The notes beneath the pieces were generated by a model that had not been told where the DNA came from, searched no databases, and saw nothing but the letters and a program-made list of their open reading frames with translations. This document shows positions 1-8,181 of a stretch of DNA of 22,065 bases, one piece after another; the first letter of the stretch is position 1, and the number at the start of each line of letters is the position of its first letter. Position numbers and translations under genes: made by a program. The stretch is from DASSKP01 sp035695045 (GTDB taxonomy: Bacteria; Actinomycetota; Actinomycetes; JAFAQI01), in the NCBI GenBank assembly GCA_035695045.1, contig DASSEX010000083.1:1-22065 (forward strand), in the 5' to 3' direction.

Positions 1-960
1 CGAACGATCCAGCCCGACCCCCGCACGACGCGACACCCGAAGCCTTCTCCCGCCGACTGCTTCTACGCGTACCCGACGGTCAGCGGCGAGTCGACGGCCA
101 ACGCCGACCTGCGCATCCAGGCCGCGGAACGCCAGGTCGCGCTGGTGCAGGCCGCACGCTTCTCCGCGGTCTGCGACGTGTGGGCGCCGATGTACCGGCA
201 GCGCACCCTCGGCGACCTGTTCAACCTGACCGATGGAGCGCCGGACTCGACCGCGCACCAGATCGCCTACGAGAGCCTGCGAGCCGGATGGAACAGCTTT
301 CTCGCGGCTCACGACCCCACGAGACCGATCGTGCTGATCGGGCACTCGCAAGGGGCCGCCATGCTCATCCGGCTGCTGCGCAACGAGATCGACCACCAAC
401 CCGCCATACGTCGACAGATCGCGCTCTCGCTGATCCTCGGTGGCAACCTCGCGGTGGCCCAAGGCAGGACCATCGGCGGGGACCTCCACCACATCCCGCT
501 GTGCACGCGCCCCGGCGAGCCGGGATGTGTGATCGCCTTCTCGACGTTCCCCGGCCCACCACCACTCGGGGCGTTCTTCGGCCGGCCGGGAAGCGGCGTC
601 AGCCTGCTCAATGGCGACGTACGGACGCCGGGGCTGCAGGTCGCGTGCGTCAACCCCGTCTCGCCGGGGAGCCACGCAGCGCTCGGCCTGCATCCGTACT
701 TTCCGAGCGCGCTGGCGCACAGCGGCGCGAGCACGCCCTGGACGGCGTACCTCGGACAGGCCACCGCACAGTGCCGCACCGGCGGGGGCGCGACCTGGCT
801 GCAGATCGCGCCGACCGCCGCCGGGCGCCGCAACGCCGCCCTGCTGCACGAGCGGCTCGGTGCGCTCTGGGGCTTCCACGACATCGACGTCAACCTCACG
901 CTCGGCGACCTGGTCGCCGACGTGGCGGCGAGCGTGAACGGGTGGCATCAGCAGCACTGA
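1..960 (+). CDS. DUF3089 family alpha/beta hydrolase (5' end outside window)
   Basis: The frame is open from the first base, so the true start lies upstream; 319 codons are visible. The visible start has the pattern DCFYAYPTVS, followed by AARFSAVCDVWAPMYRQ, which is characteristic of DUF3089 proteins (lipase-like alpha/beta hydrolases). The nucleophile elbow GHSQGA is at visible residues 114-119, with the serine codon at 346-348. Several cysteines (DCF, VCD, LCTRPGEPGC, VACVN) suggest disulfides and an exported protein, but the signal peptide would be outside the window. The family is thought to act on ester or lipid substrates; the substrate is unknown. It is followed after a few bases by the metallo-beta-lactamase-fold gene, so the two are probably co-transcribed. 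The internal GTG at 145 is not the start, because conserved family sequence precedes it. Confidence 0.85.
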   Translation, partial: RTIQPDPRTTRHPKPSPADCFYAYPTVSGESTANADLRIQAAERQVALVQAARFSAVCDVWAPMYRQRTLGDLFNLTDGAPDSTAHQIAYESLRAGWNSFLAAHDPTRPIVLIGHSQGAAMLIRLLRNEIDHQPAIRRQIALSLILGGNLAVAQGRTIGGDLHHIPLCTRPGEPGCVIAFSTFPGPPPLGAFFGRPGSGVSLLNGDVRTPGLQVACVNPVSPGSHAALGLHPYFPSALAHSGASTPWTAYLGQATAQCRTGGGATWLQIAPTAAGRRNAALLHERLGALWGFHDIDVNLTLGDLVADVAASVNGWHQQH

Positions 961-967
961 ATCGACG

Positions 968-2029
968 TTGCTGGACACTGACCACGTGGACGTCACCCCT
1001 GACCCCGGCAACGCCGGCGACTGGACGGCGCCGGGCGCTTACGAGGTGAGCCCCGGCGTGCACCGTCTCCCGCTGCCGCTCCCCAACGACGGCCTGCGCG
1101 CCGTCAACGTCTATGCGATAGCGGCGGACGACGGGCTCGTGCTCGTCGACTCGGGCTGGGCGATCCCGGCCGCGCGGGCGGCATTGGACGCCGCCCTCGA
1201 CGCACTCGGCCACACGCTGGCCGACGTCCGGCGGTTCCTCGTCACTCACGTCCATCGCGACCACTACACGCAGGCGATCTACGTGCGTCGCGAGTTCGGC
1301 ACGAGCGTCAGCCTCGGCGCCGGCGACAAAGGTTCCCTCGACATCGTCATGACGCCGGCCCGGGCGCCCTTGAAGGAGCAGCTCCAGCACCTGCGGCTGC
1401 TCGGGGCAAGCGAGCTCGTCGACAAGCTGATGGCGGCGCTCGGTCCCGACCACGACCCGGTGAAGGCAGGATGGGAGCTGCCGGACATCTGGCTCAACGG
1501 CGGCGAGCGCATCGAGGCCGGTCCGGTCCACCTCGAAGCCGTCCCGACGCCGGGCCACACGCAAGGCCACATGGTCTTCCACGACGTGGGCAACGGGCTG
1601 CTCTTCGCCGGTGACCACGTGCTGCCGACGATCACGCCGTCGATCGGCTTCGAGCCGGTGCTCTCGCCCAACCCGCTCGGCGACTTCCTGTCGTCGTTGG
1701 CGGTCGTGCGGGAGCGGCCGGACGCTCGCCTGCTGCCGGCTCACGGACCGGTCACCGAGAGCGTGCATGCGCGGGTCGACGAGCTGGTCGCGCACCACGG
1801 AACCCGTCTCGACCAGACCCTCGCCGCAATCGACAGGGGTGCGGTGTCGGCGTACGACGTCGCCGGCCAGCTCACCTGGACGCGCAGAGAGCGCAAGCTC
1901 GACGAGCTCGACCCGTTCAACCAGATGCTGGCGATCGCCGAGACGGCAGCACATCTCGAGCTGCTCGCCGCCCAGGGGCGGGTGCAGTACGACGACGTCG
2001 ACGGCCTGCGCTGCTACCGCGCGGTCTGA
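968..2029 (+). CDS. Metallo-beta-lactamase-fold hydrolase
   Basis: A 353-residue MBL-fold hydrolase with a complete set of metal ligands: THVHRDH (H94, H96, D98, H99), H197 in PTPGHTQGH, D216 in FAGDH and H259 in LPAHGP, numbered from the TTG at 968. The C-terminal 90 residues look like the winged-helix region seen in LACTB2-like MBL proteins. Such enzymes hydrolyse thioesters, lactones or phosphoesters; the substrate here cannot be told. The start is uncertain: TTG at 968 has no clear Shine-Dalgarno sequence, and GTG at 986 (348 residues, same frame) is an equally good choice. It lies 7 bases after the DUF3089 gene and 17 bases before the acyltransferase. Its closeness to acyltransferase and hydrolase genes is consistent with lipid or acyl-CoA metabolism, which is inference. 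Confidence 0.85.
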   Translation: MLDTDHVDVTPDPGNAGDWTAPGAYEVSPGVHRLPLPLPNDGLRAVNVYAIAADDGLVLVDSGWAIPAARAALDAALDALGHTLADVRRFLVTHVHRDHYTQAIYVRREFGTSVSLGAGDKGSLDIVMTPARAPLKEQLQHLRLLGASELVDKLMAALGPDHDPVKAGWELPDIWLNGGERIEAGPVHLEAVPTPGHTQGHMVFHDVGNGLLFAGDHVLPTITPSIGFEPVLSPNPLGDFLSSLAVVRERPDARLLPAHGPVTESVHARVDELVAHHGTRLDQTLAAIDRGAVSAYDVAGQLTWTRRERKLDELDPFNQMLAIAETAAHLELLAAQGRVQYDDVDGLRCYRAV

Positions 2030-2034
2030 GTCGG

Positions 2035-2040
2035 TAGCGT
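2035..2040 (+). promoter_or_regulatory. -10 element TAGCGT of a probable leaderless promoter (acyltransferase)
   Basis: TAGCGT fits the actinobacterial TANNNT -10 pattern and ends exactly 6 bases before the ATG at 2047. No Shine-Dalgarno sequence lies in that gap, so a transcript starting at or next to the ATG is likely. Confidence 0.4.
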
Positions 2041-2046
2041 CGACGC

Positions 2047-2760
2047 ATGCCCCGCAACGACCGGCCGTACCGCGCGGTCATCCGCACCGCCCTCGGGCTC
2101 TTCCGCGGTCTCGACTTCCGCATCACCCTCGAAGGTGCGCACCACATCCCGTCGACCGGCGGCGCTGTCGTCGCGGCGAACCACGTCAGCTACTTCGACT
2201 TCATGCTCGTCGGTTACGCGGCGCTCCCCCACCGACTCGTCCGGTTCATGGCGAAGAAGTCGGTGTTCGACCACAAGCTCAGCGGGCCGTTGATGCGCAG
2301 CATGCATCACATTCCGGTCGATCGTCGGGCCGGCGGCTCCGCTTACGCAGCGGCCGTGCGTGCCCTGCACGACGGTGAGCTCATCGGCGTCTTCCCGGAG
2401 GCGACGATCTCTCAGGCGTTCACGCCGATCCCGATGAAGTCCGGCGCCGCGAGGATGGCGTTGGACGCCGGTGTGCCCATCGTGCCGGTCGTCACCTGGG
2501 GCGCCCATCGACTCTGGACCAAAGGTCGTAAGCCGCGGCTGCAGCGACACGTGCCGGTCACCATCCGCGTCGGTGAGCCGCTGCTGCCCGCACCGGGCGA
2601 GGACGCCGCAGCGCTGACGGCGCGACTGGCGGAGACGCTCACCCGGATGATCGACGAGGTGCAGCGCGACTACCCGGAGCGCCCTTCGCCCGGTCAGGAG
2701 TGGTGGCTGCCGGCACACCTCGGCGGCACGGCCCCCACGCTGGCCGACCTCGCGCATTGA
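2047..2760 (+). CDS. 1-acyl-glycerol-3-phosphate acyltransferase-like (PlsC/LPLAT family)
   Basis: A 237-residue acyltransferase of the PlsC type. Motif I is NHVSYFD, with H46 and D51 forming the HX4D catalytic pair. Motif II is near residues 86-94 (MHHIPVDRR). Motif III is FPEAT at 116-120 in place of the common FPEGT. Motif IV is VPIVPV at 143-148. The family transfers an acyl group from acyl-CoA or acyl-ACP to a lysophospholipid or another alcohol at the membrane. No N-terminal membrane segment is obvious, as is common in short actinobacterial members. The ATG at 2047 is supported by a -10 element ending 6 bases upstream and by the family's usual N-terminus. The alpha/beta hydrolase that follows overlaps its stop by 4 bases, indicating coupled translation. 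Confidence 0.9.
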   Translation: MPRNDRPYRAVIRTALGLFRGLDFRITLEGAHHIPSTGGAVVAANHVSYFDFMLVGYAALPHRLVRFMAKKSVFDHKLSGPLMRSMHHIPVDRRAGGSAYAAAVRALHDGELIGVFPEATISQAFTPIPMKSGAARMALDAGVPIVPVVTWGAHRLWTKGRKPRLQRHVPVTIRVGEPLLPAPGEDAAALTARLAETLTRMIDEVQRDYPERPSPGQEWWLPAHLGGTAPTLADLAH

Positions 2761-3416
2761 GCCGCTCCGTCACGGCAGTCGCTCTGGTCCTGCACGGCGG
2801 CAAGGAACACAGCTTCGACCCGGTCGGGCGTCGCAACCTTCCCGGCCTGCGCATGCTGCCCATCGCGGCGACGCTTCGGGCCCGAGGCCATCGGCTGGGT
2901 CTCGTCGTCGACCCGGTGCGTTACCGCGTCCGTGGCTGGAACGGGCCCGAGGCGTCGCCGGTCGCGGACGCGCGCGCAGCGCTGGAGTCCGTGAAGAGGC
3001 GACACGGCGACGTGCCGGTGATCCTTCTCGGCCATTCGATGGGCGCACGGACGGCGATCCGCGTGTGCGACGACAGCAACGTCGTGGCCGTCGTCGGCAT
3101 GGCGCCCTGGACACCCTCGCACGAGCCGGTGGCGCAGACCGCCGGCCGGCGTCTGCTGCTCCTGCAGGGCGACCGCGACACGGTGACGCCGCCGCACGAC
3201 TCACTCGACTACGCGCGTCGGGCGGCTGCTGCAGGTGCGACCGTCGCGCGTCTCGTCGTCCGCGGCGATGCTCATCCGATGTTGCGCCGCTGGCCAACCT
3301 GGCATCGGTTGGCCGTGGACTTCACCCTTGCCGCGGCCGGCGTACGTCGCCTTTCGCCGGTTCTCGTGGATGCCTACGAGCACGGCGCGAGCGGCGACTT
3401 CGAAGTCGCCGTATAG
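2757..3416 (+). CDS. Alpha/beta hydrolase (small serine esterase/lipase type)
   Basis: A 219-residue alpha/beta hydrolase. The nucleophile elbow is GHSMGA, with S94; the likely acid is D139 or D141 in QGDRDTVTPP, and the base is H173 in GDAHPM. An HGG oxyanion element follows the first strand (LVLHGGKE). I chose the TTG at 2757, which overlaps the acyltransferase stop as TTGA; the protein then begins directly at the first beta strand. An upstream in-frame GTG at 2700 lies inside the acyltransferase gene and would add 19 residues with no family likeness. No signal peptide is seen, so it is probably cytoplasmic. The pairing with PlsC suggests acyl-lipid turnover, which is inference. Dienelactone-hydrolase-like enzymes are an alternative reading. 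Confidence 0.85.
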   Translation: MSRSVTAVALVLHGGKEHSFDPVGRRNLPGLRMLPIAATLRARGHRLGLVVDPVRYRVRGWNGPEASPVADARAALESVKRRHGDVPVILLGHSMGARTAIRVCDDSNVVAVVGMAPWTPSHEPVAQTAGRRLLLLQGDRDTVTPPHDSLDYARRAAAAGATVARLVVRGDAHPMLRRWPTWHRLAVDFTLAAAGVRRLSPVLVDAYEHGASGDFEVAV

Positions 3417-3430
3417 GCAGGATCCTGTCA

Positions 3431-4348
3431 GTGGCCATGCACGACGACGAAGTCCGCGTCGACGCCGCCACTGCCGTTCGACTGATCACGGAACAGTTCC
3501 CGCAATGGGCGGACATGCCGGTCCGCGAGCTGACGACGGCAGCGACCATGAACGCGATCTTCCGCGTCGGCGACTCCCTCGCCGCTCGCTTCCCGTTGCG
3601 CGCCTCCGATCCCGACACCATGCGGGCCGCCCTCGAACAGGAAGCCGCTGCAGGAACGGAGTTCGCCGACGTCTGCCCATTCCCCGCGCCGCGCCCGGTC
3701 GCCCTCGGGAGGCCGGGCCACGGGTACCCGCTGCCGTGGAGCGTGCACACGTGGCTACCCGGCCGCGACGCGCTCGCGGAAGACCCTGGCCAGTCCGTCC
3801 CGTTCGCCGAGGACCTGAGCCGCCTGCTGCGTGCACTGCGCGCCGCCGACACGAACGGTCGCCGCTTCAGCGGAACCGGACGAGGCGGGCACCTCCGGGA
3901 CCACGACGACTGGATGGAGCTCTGTTTCACCCGCAGCGAAGGAGCGGTCGACGTCGCCTCATGTCGAGCGATGTGGGCCGAACTCCGCGCACTGCCGGAA
4001 GTCGACGACGACACGATGTCCCACGGCGACCTCACTCCGAACAACGTCCTCGTCGCGGGCGGCCGGCTGGTCGGCGTTCTCGACACCGGCGGCTTCGCGG
4101 CAGCCGATCCGGCGCTCGACCTCGTCTCGGTCTGGCATCTTCTCGACGCCGGACCACGACAGGTCGTCCGTGAGTCGCTGGAGATCAGCGACGTCCAGTG
4201 GCGCCGTGGGATGGCCTGGGCGCTCCAGCAGGCCATAGGTCTGGTCTGGTACTACGCGACCTCGAACGCCGTGATGAGCGCCTGGGGCCGACGCACTCTC
4301 GACCGGCTCCTCAGCGACCGTTCGGGGTCGCCGCTCAGGGGTCAGTAG
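3431..4348 (+). CDS. Aminoglycoside phosphotransferase (APH)-family kinase
   Basis: A protein-kinase-like fold of the APH family, 305 residues. The catalytic loop is SHGDLTPNN (D200 as base, N205 for metal binding) and the second metal ligand is D218 in LDTGG, numbered from the GTG at 3431. The N-terminal lobe carries a glycine-poor RVGDSLAARFP strand set. The family phosphorylates small molecules such as antibiotics, sugars or choline-like compounds; the substrate here is unknown and resistance should not be assumed. An AGGA sequence at 3419-3422 is well placed for GTG 3431, although ATG 3437 in the same frame is possible. The stop overlaps the end of the convergent gene on the other strand by 7 bases. 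It lies 14 bases after the alpha/beta hydrolase, so it may close the + strand operon. Confidence 0.8.
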   Translation: MAMHDDEVRVDAATAVRLITEQFPQWADMPVRELTTAATMNAIFRVGDSLAARFPLRASDPDTMRAALEQEAAAGTEFADVCPFPAPRPVALGRPGHGYPLPWSVHTWLPGRDALAEDPGQSVPFAEDLSRLLRALRAADTNGRRFSGTGRGGHLRDHDDWMELCFTRSEGAVDVASCRAMWAELRALPEVDDDTMSHGDLTPNNVLVAGGRLVGVLDTGGFAAADPALDLVSVWHLLDAGPRQVVRESLEISDVQWRRGMAWALQQAIGLVWYYATSNAVMSAWGRRTLDRLLSDRSGSPLRGQ

Positions 4349-4551
4349 GTGGAGCAGTCCTCCATCAGCCGGGCGAACTTCTCCCACGTCAGCTTGATCT
4401 CCCGGGCCGTGTGTGCCGGTCGCCAGTCGATCGTGCCCTTGCTCAGGTGCAGCTCACCGAGCTTGGCGCTGTCGCTCCACACCTCGATCTCGACGTCACT
4501 GTTGATCACTGACGCGCGCGGCAGGGACATCCTGATCTCGTGGACTGGCAT
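4342..4551 (-). CDS. Small conserved actinobacterial protein (69 aa), start internal to the M48 frame
   Basis: The ATG at 4551 is preceded by GGAGG at 4557-4561 with a 5-base gap, which is a strong ribosome binding site. The 69-residue product begins MPVHEIRMSLPRA and contains SDVEIEVWSD and KGTIDWRPA. I recognise it as a type of short protein found widely in actinobacteria as a stand-alone gene; its function is unknown. It has no membrane segment and is acidic and compact. Its reading frame is the same as that of the upstream M48 protease and no stop codon separates them, so it could also be made as the C-terminal end of a fusion. The family-like N-terminus and the GGAGG make the independent start likely. 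It overlaps the convergent phosphotransferase gene by 7 bases. Confidence 0.7.
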   Translation of the reverse strand: MPVHEIRMSLPRASVINSDVEIEVWSDSAKLGELHLSKGTIDWRPAHTAREIKLTWEKFARLMEDCSTY

Positions 4552-5484
4552 GCTCGCCTCCGCTGGTCCAGATAGCGCTTGTCGCTCCCCACTACCGCGC
4601 CGACGGCAGTTGCGTCGATAGGTGTTCCCCTGACATGACCAAGAGCGCTCGCGCCGCTCGGCCATCGGAGGGTGCGTGGGCAGCCTGCCCACGACGGGCC
4701 ACAACAGTGATCGCACGATCGGCGGGCCGAAGAGCCGAGCGCGCGTCTGTTGCGACATGTCAGCTGCCGCGGCCAGAGCCTCCGCCAACGCCCGCGGATC
4801 TTCGCAGAGCCCGGCACCCTCGCGGTCTGCACGCCTCTCGAGCCGGCGCTGCGCGAGAGCGAGCGGGATCGACACCAGCCGAGCGCCGAGGACCATCCCT
4901 GCGATCACGATGGGAAGCGCACTGCCGGCTTGGAGCGCAGCCGCGGTGACGCCACCGGCGAGCACCGATGTCAGCATGAGGATGCGTCCTCGTCGCCGCA
5001 ACCGACCGGTGTCGCTGTGCGCGAGGTGCACGACCTCGTGCGCAAGCAGTGCGCGGAGCTGCCGATGGTTCACGCTCTCGACAAACGGCGCGGACAAGAT
5101 CAGCAGGGGCCTGCTTCCGCGCTCGACAACCGCCGCCGCGCGCATCTGGTCGTTGCGGATGAGGACGAGCGGAAGGATGCAACCGGCTTTCGCGCACAGC
5201 TCTTTCAGCGGCTCGGCAATGCGGGTTGCCGCGACAGGGTCGATGACGGGATCGATGACGGCATCACCCGAGCTGCCGGCAACCCGGACGATCGCGACAC
5301 CGAGCTCAACGAAGAAGGCGGCGGCCAGGGCGCCGAGGACCGGATGTGCATAGATGGCGACGGCGACAGACCACACGGCGAGGACGGCTACGTAGGTCGC
5401 GAAGACCAAGAACCGGACCCGCCGGCGGGGCGTCGCGGCTCGGAAGGCAACCGAGTCGACGACGAACTCCGCCGGCTCCGCCAC
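4342..5484 (-). CDS. M48-type membrane metalloprotease; open frame continues into the small downstream protein
   Basis: The first ~277 residues are an M56/M48-type integral membrane zinc protease. There are hydrophobic segments at about 25-67 and 168-210, the zinc motif HEVVH at 149-153 and a third ligand E216 in LERRAD. The protein belongs in the cytoplasmic membrane; relatives process membrane or regulatory proteins. The conserved HPPMAER that normally closes the domain is at 271-277. The next ~34 residues (about 278-311) are arginine- and serine-rich and unlike the family, and the frame then enters the small conserved protein at residue 312. This could be a real fusion, a lost stop, or a frameshift near 4640: another frame would end the protease about 20 residues later at a TAG. 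The GTG at 5484 is supported by a TAACCT -10 element 6 bases upstream. Confidence 0.7.
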   Translation of the reverse strand: MAEPAEFVVDSVAFRAATPRRRVRFLVFATYVAVLAVWSVAVAIYAHPVLGALAAAFFVELGVAIVRVAGSSGDAVIDPVIDPVAATRIAEPLKELCAKAGCILPLVLIRNDQMRAAAVVERGSRPLLILSAPFVESVNHRQLRALLAHEVVHLAHSDTGRLRRRGRILMLTSVLAGGVTAAALQAGSALPIVIAGMVLGARLVSIPLALAQRRLERRADREGAGLCEDPRALAEALAAAADMSQQTRARLFGPPIVRSLLWPVVGRLPTHPPMAERRERSWSCQGNTYRRNCRRRGSGERQALSGPAEASMPVHEIRMSLPRASVINSDVEIEVWSDSAKLGELHLSKGTIDWRPAHTAREIKLTWEKFARLMEDCSTY

Positions 5485-5490
5485 GGCCTC

Positions 5491-5496
5491 AGGTTA
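5491..5496 (-). promoter_or_regulatory. -10 element TAACCT of a probable leaderless promoter (M48 protease)
   Basis: Read on the - strand, TAACCT ends 6 bases before the GTG at 5484. The gap contains GAGG, but too close to the start for normal ribosome binding. The element suggests that the protease is transcribed separately from the upstream dehydrogenase operon, whose last gene ends at 5526. Confidence 0.4.
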
Positions 5497-5525
5497 GCGA
5501 CGGCGGCGGCGCGCGACGAGGATCC

Positions 5526-6518
5526 TTACTCGCCGCGCAGCGGCATCCCTGCAGCGCGATAGATGTCGTCGATCAGACGCATCGTGACAACGGCGTCCCG
5601 AGGCGTTGTCGGGAACGGCGTGCCGTCCCGCACCGCCGCGACGAACGCCTTCAGCTGGGCGACGTACGACGCGTCACCGCGCACTCGCTCACGCGTCGTC
5701 TTGCCGTTGACCGTGACCTTCAGCGAGTTGTAGATCTGCGGCGCGACGTAGTTGAGGACCTTCATCTGCCCACGTGTCCCCTCGACGTGCGCAGCCACCC
5801 GCAGGAGCCGGTGCGACCACATCGACGCCTCGCTCCGGCCGACGGCTCCGTTCGCGAAACGGAAGTGGGTGCTCATCGCCCGGTCGATCTTGCCTTCGCT
5901 TCGGCCGAGCAGCTTCGCCGACGCGGACACGACCTCGGGCTCACCCGGACCAAGCAGGCGCATGGCGTGCACGGGGTAGCAGCAGTCCATCGTCGCGCCG
6001 CCGGCGAGGGCGTAGTCGTAGCGGATGTCGCTGAACTTCGGTAGCGGGAAGCACAGCCAGGTGCGCACGCTTTCTACGTCGCCGATGGTCCCGTCGTGCA
6101 CAACGGCCTGCATGCGTTGCGCGAGCTCGTGGTAGCGGTAGTGGAACGCCTCCATGACGACGACGTCCGACATCTCCGCCACGTCAGCGACCTGCTGCGC
6201 CTCGGCTGCGTTGCTGGTGAACGGCTTCTCGCACAAGACGTGCTTGCCTGCCGCGATGGCCTTCAACGTCCACTCGGCGTGCAGACCGTTGGGCAGCGGG
6301 ATGTAGACGGCGTCGATCTCGGGGTCGTCGACGAGCTCGTCGTACGACGCGTGCACCCGCGGGATCCCGTGCTTCGTCGCAAACGCCTCCGCCCGCGACC
6401 GGTCGCGAGCCGCCACAGCCGTCACCGCGACGCCCGGCACGACGCGCGCCGGCTTCACGATCGCCAGCGGCGCGATGCGGGCGGCGCCCAGGACGCCGAC
6501 TCGCAGGTCCGACGTCAC
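5526..6518 (-). CDS. Gfo/Idh/MocA-family NAD(P)-dependent oxidoreductase
   Basis: A 330-residue two-domain dehydrogenase. The N-terminal Rossmann motif is GAARIA at 11-16, after VGVL. The EKP motif that places the catalytic lysine is at 97-99 (CEKPF). A DCCYPVHAMR segment supplies the second-domain aspartate and histidine typical of the dihydrodiol/xylose dehydrogenase subgroup. The family oxidises or reduces sugars, cyclitols or trans-dihydrodiols with NAD(P). The ATG at 6518 overlaps the patatin-gene stop by 4 bases. It is the last gene of the five-gene - strand operon. The dihydrodiol-dehydrogenase subgroup would suit an oxidative degradation pathway, but a sugar substrate is equally possible. 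Confidence 0.88.
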   Translation of the reverse strand: MTSDLRVGVLGAARIAPLAIVKPARVVPGVAVTAVAARDRSRAEAFATKHGIPRVHASYDELVDDPEIDAVYIPLPNGLHAEWTLKAIAAGKHVLCEKPFTSNAAEAQQVADVAEMSDVVVMEAFHYRYHELAQRMQAVVHDGTIGDVESVRTWLCFPLPKFSDIRYDYALAGGATMDCCYPVHAMRLLGPGEPEVVSASAKLLGRSEGKIDRAMSTHFRFANGAVGRSEASMWSHRLLRVAAHVEGTRGQMKVLNYVAPQIYNSLKVTVNGKTTRERVRGDASYVAQLKAFVAAVRDGTPFPTTPRDAVVTMRLIDDIYRAAGMPLRGE

Positions 6519-7360
6519 TGCGCCCAGATCTCGGACACCTCGGCGACCAGCGCCGCACCCTGCTCACGACCGGCGCGGGCCGCCGGTCCCGCGGCGGACG
6601 GGTCGAGCGGGTTGGCTCCGATGGCCGCGACCGACGCCTCGTCGGGCCGGATCGTGAAGACAGTGGACTTCTTCTCGACCTTCTCCAGCCGCTTGGCGAT
6701 CGCCGGCTCCGGCGCGGTGAGGTCGTTCACCGGCGCGAGCACGAGAACCACGCCATGGCCTTCCGCGAGATCGACGTTGGCGGAGGTGCGCACGCCGCCG
6801 TCGACGTAGCGCCGGTCGCCGATCGTCACCGGCGGCCAGATTCCCGGCACCGCACAGCTCGCGGCGACCGCATCGACCAGTGGCACGCCGTCGTCTGCGG
6901 TGAAGATCCGCTCCTCACCCGTCGACGCGTCGACTGCGACGATCTGCAGCGGGGACACCGGCCAGTCGTGCGACGGCAGCCGCGCCCCGATCACGCCTCG
7001 GCGCGCTCGCTCGGGAACCGTGCCGGCTGCCAGCGCGTAGCGTCCGATCGCTGCGCGCAGATCCGGCCCGGGCTCGTGGTTCGCCAGCAGCGCGCTCCAG
7101 TCGGCCACCATCTTCTCGACGTCGAGCTCGGCCGCGATCTCGGTGGACGGGCCCTCAGGGAAGACGTGCCGGTCATACAGCTCGGCGAGCGGCGTACCGC
7201 TCAGCAGCTGGGCACCGACAGCCGAACCCGCAGAGGTCCCGATGACGACGTCTGCGGCCGTCACGTCGACACCGCCCTCGGCCAGCCCGAACAGGACGCC
7301 GGTCTCCCAACCGATGCCGGCCACACCTCCCCCGCCGAGAACCAGCGCGCGCCCTTTCAC
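6515..7360 (-). CDS. Patatin-like phospholipase
   Basis: A 281-residue patatin-family serine acyl hydrolase. The glycine-rich oxyanion stretch is LGGGGVAG (8-15). The nucleophile elbow is GTSAG, with S43. The catalytic dyad aspartate is D187 in VDGG. These enzymes release fatty acids from phospholipids or other acyl esters. The protein starts directly at the glycine loop and has no signal peptide or extra domain, so it is a minimal, probably cytoplasmic form. It overlaps the F420-type oxidoreductase gene (start side) and the Gfo/Idh/MocA gene (end side) by 4 bases each, so all three should be translated from one message. Its place among redox genes suggests removal of an ester-linked acyl group from a pathway intermediate, which is inference. 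Confidence 0.9.
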   Translation of the reverse strand: MKGRALVLGGGGVAGIGWETGVLFGLAEGGVDVTAADVVIGTSAGSAVGAQLLSGTPLAELYDRHVFPEGPSTEIAAELDVEKMVADWSALLANHEPGPDLRAAIGRYALAAGTVPERARRGVIGARLPSHDWPVSPLQIVAVDASTGEERIFTADDGVPLVDAVAASCAVPGIWPPVTIGDRRYVDGGVRTSANVDLAEGHGVVLVLAPVNDLTAPEPAIAKRLEKVEKKSTVFTIRPDEASVAAIGANPLDPSAAGPAARAGREQGAALVAEVSEIWAQ

Positions 7361-8175
7361 AGCACCTGTCCTGCGATCTCACGAACGGCGTTCACGGCAT
7401 CCCCTCGAGTCGGGAGAAGGAAGACGCAGCGCTCGATACCCAGCGAGGCATAGTGCTCGATCACTGCCCGCTCCGGTCGGACGAGATACATGGTGACCGG
7501 AGGCGCCGGCCGCCCGGACGCGGACGCGACGTCCGCCAGGATTCGCAGTCGCTCGGCGAGCTTGGTCTTCGACGGCATCGGCATCCAGCCGGCGCCGAGG
7601 TCGACAGCCAGCTGCATCGCGCGACGCCCGCCACCGCCGACCAACACCGGCAGCGGCGACTGCACCGGCTTCGGCCACTGCCAGGACGGTTCGAGTCGCG
7701 CATGCTTGCCGTCGTACGCCGCCTCGTCCTGCGTCCACAGCTGCTGCATCAGCTCGACCCGCTCGCGCAGGACCTCGAACCGGTCCCCGAAGGCGACACC
7801 GTGGTGGGCGAGCTCCTCCTCGTTCCAACCGGCGCCGACGCCGAACAGCACGCGGCCGTCGGAGAGAACGTCGAGCGTCGACGCCTCCTTGGCCAGGACG
7901 ATCGGGTCGCGTTCGACGACGAGACACACGCCGGTGCCGAGCTTGAGGTGCGACGTGACGCCCGCAGCGGCCATCAGCGCGATGAACGGGTCCTGCGTCC
8001 GCGCGTACTCCGCGGGCAGCTCCCCACCCATCGGGTACGCCGTCCGCCGCGACGTGGGGATGTGCGTGTGCTCCGCGACGAACAGGCTCTCGAACCCCGC
8101 GTCCTCAGCAGCGCGAGCGACGTCGCGGACGTCGCTCGTCAGGTCCGTCGCGAACAGTGCGACGCCGAGATGCAT
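7357..8175 (-). CDS. LLM-class, probably F420-dependent oxidoreductase
   Basis: A 272-residue luciferase-like monooxygenase-fold protein of the short actinobacterial type (Rv2161c-like TIGR03619 group). Diagnostic segments are DAGFESLFVAEH near 25-36, LSDGR at 104-108 and GVGAGWNEE at 112-120. In actinobacteria this group mostly uses the deazaflavin F420 to oxidise or reduce alcohols, ketones or enones; some members use FMN, and the sequence alone does not settle the cofactor. The ATG at 8175 lies 6 bases after the dehydrogenase stop at 8182, and the end overlaps the patatin start by 4 bases. No clear Shine-Dalgarno sequence is seen, which fits translational coupling. It is the third gene of the operon. 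Confidence 0.88.
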   Translation of the reverse strand: MHLGVALFATDLTSDVRDVARAAEDAGFESLFVAEHTHIPTSRRTAYPMGGELPAEYARTQDPFIALMAAAGVTSHLKLGTGVCLVVERDPIVLAKEASTLDVLSDGRVLFGVGAGWNEEELAHHGVAFGDRFEVLRERVELMQQLWTQDEAAYDGKHARLEPSWQWPKPVQSPLPVLVGGGGRRAMQLAVDLGAGWMPMPSKTKLAERLRILADVASASGRPAPPVTMYLVRPERAVIEHYASLGIERCVFLLPTRGDAVNAVREIAGQVL

Positions 8176-8181
8176 CGGTCG

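Noticed and set aside
896..1954. A 352-codon open frame on the - strand
   Set aside because: It is antisense to the metallo-beta-lactamase-fold gene, whose metal ligands are all present. The product shows only antisense composition.
3431..4348. Reading the APH-family gene as an antibiotic resistance gene
   Set aside because: Only the general kinase motifs are visible. The family includes many non-resistance kinases, and the neighbours are not resistance genes.
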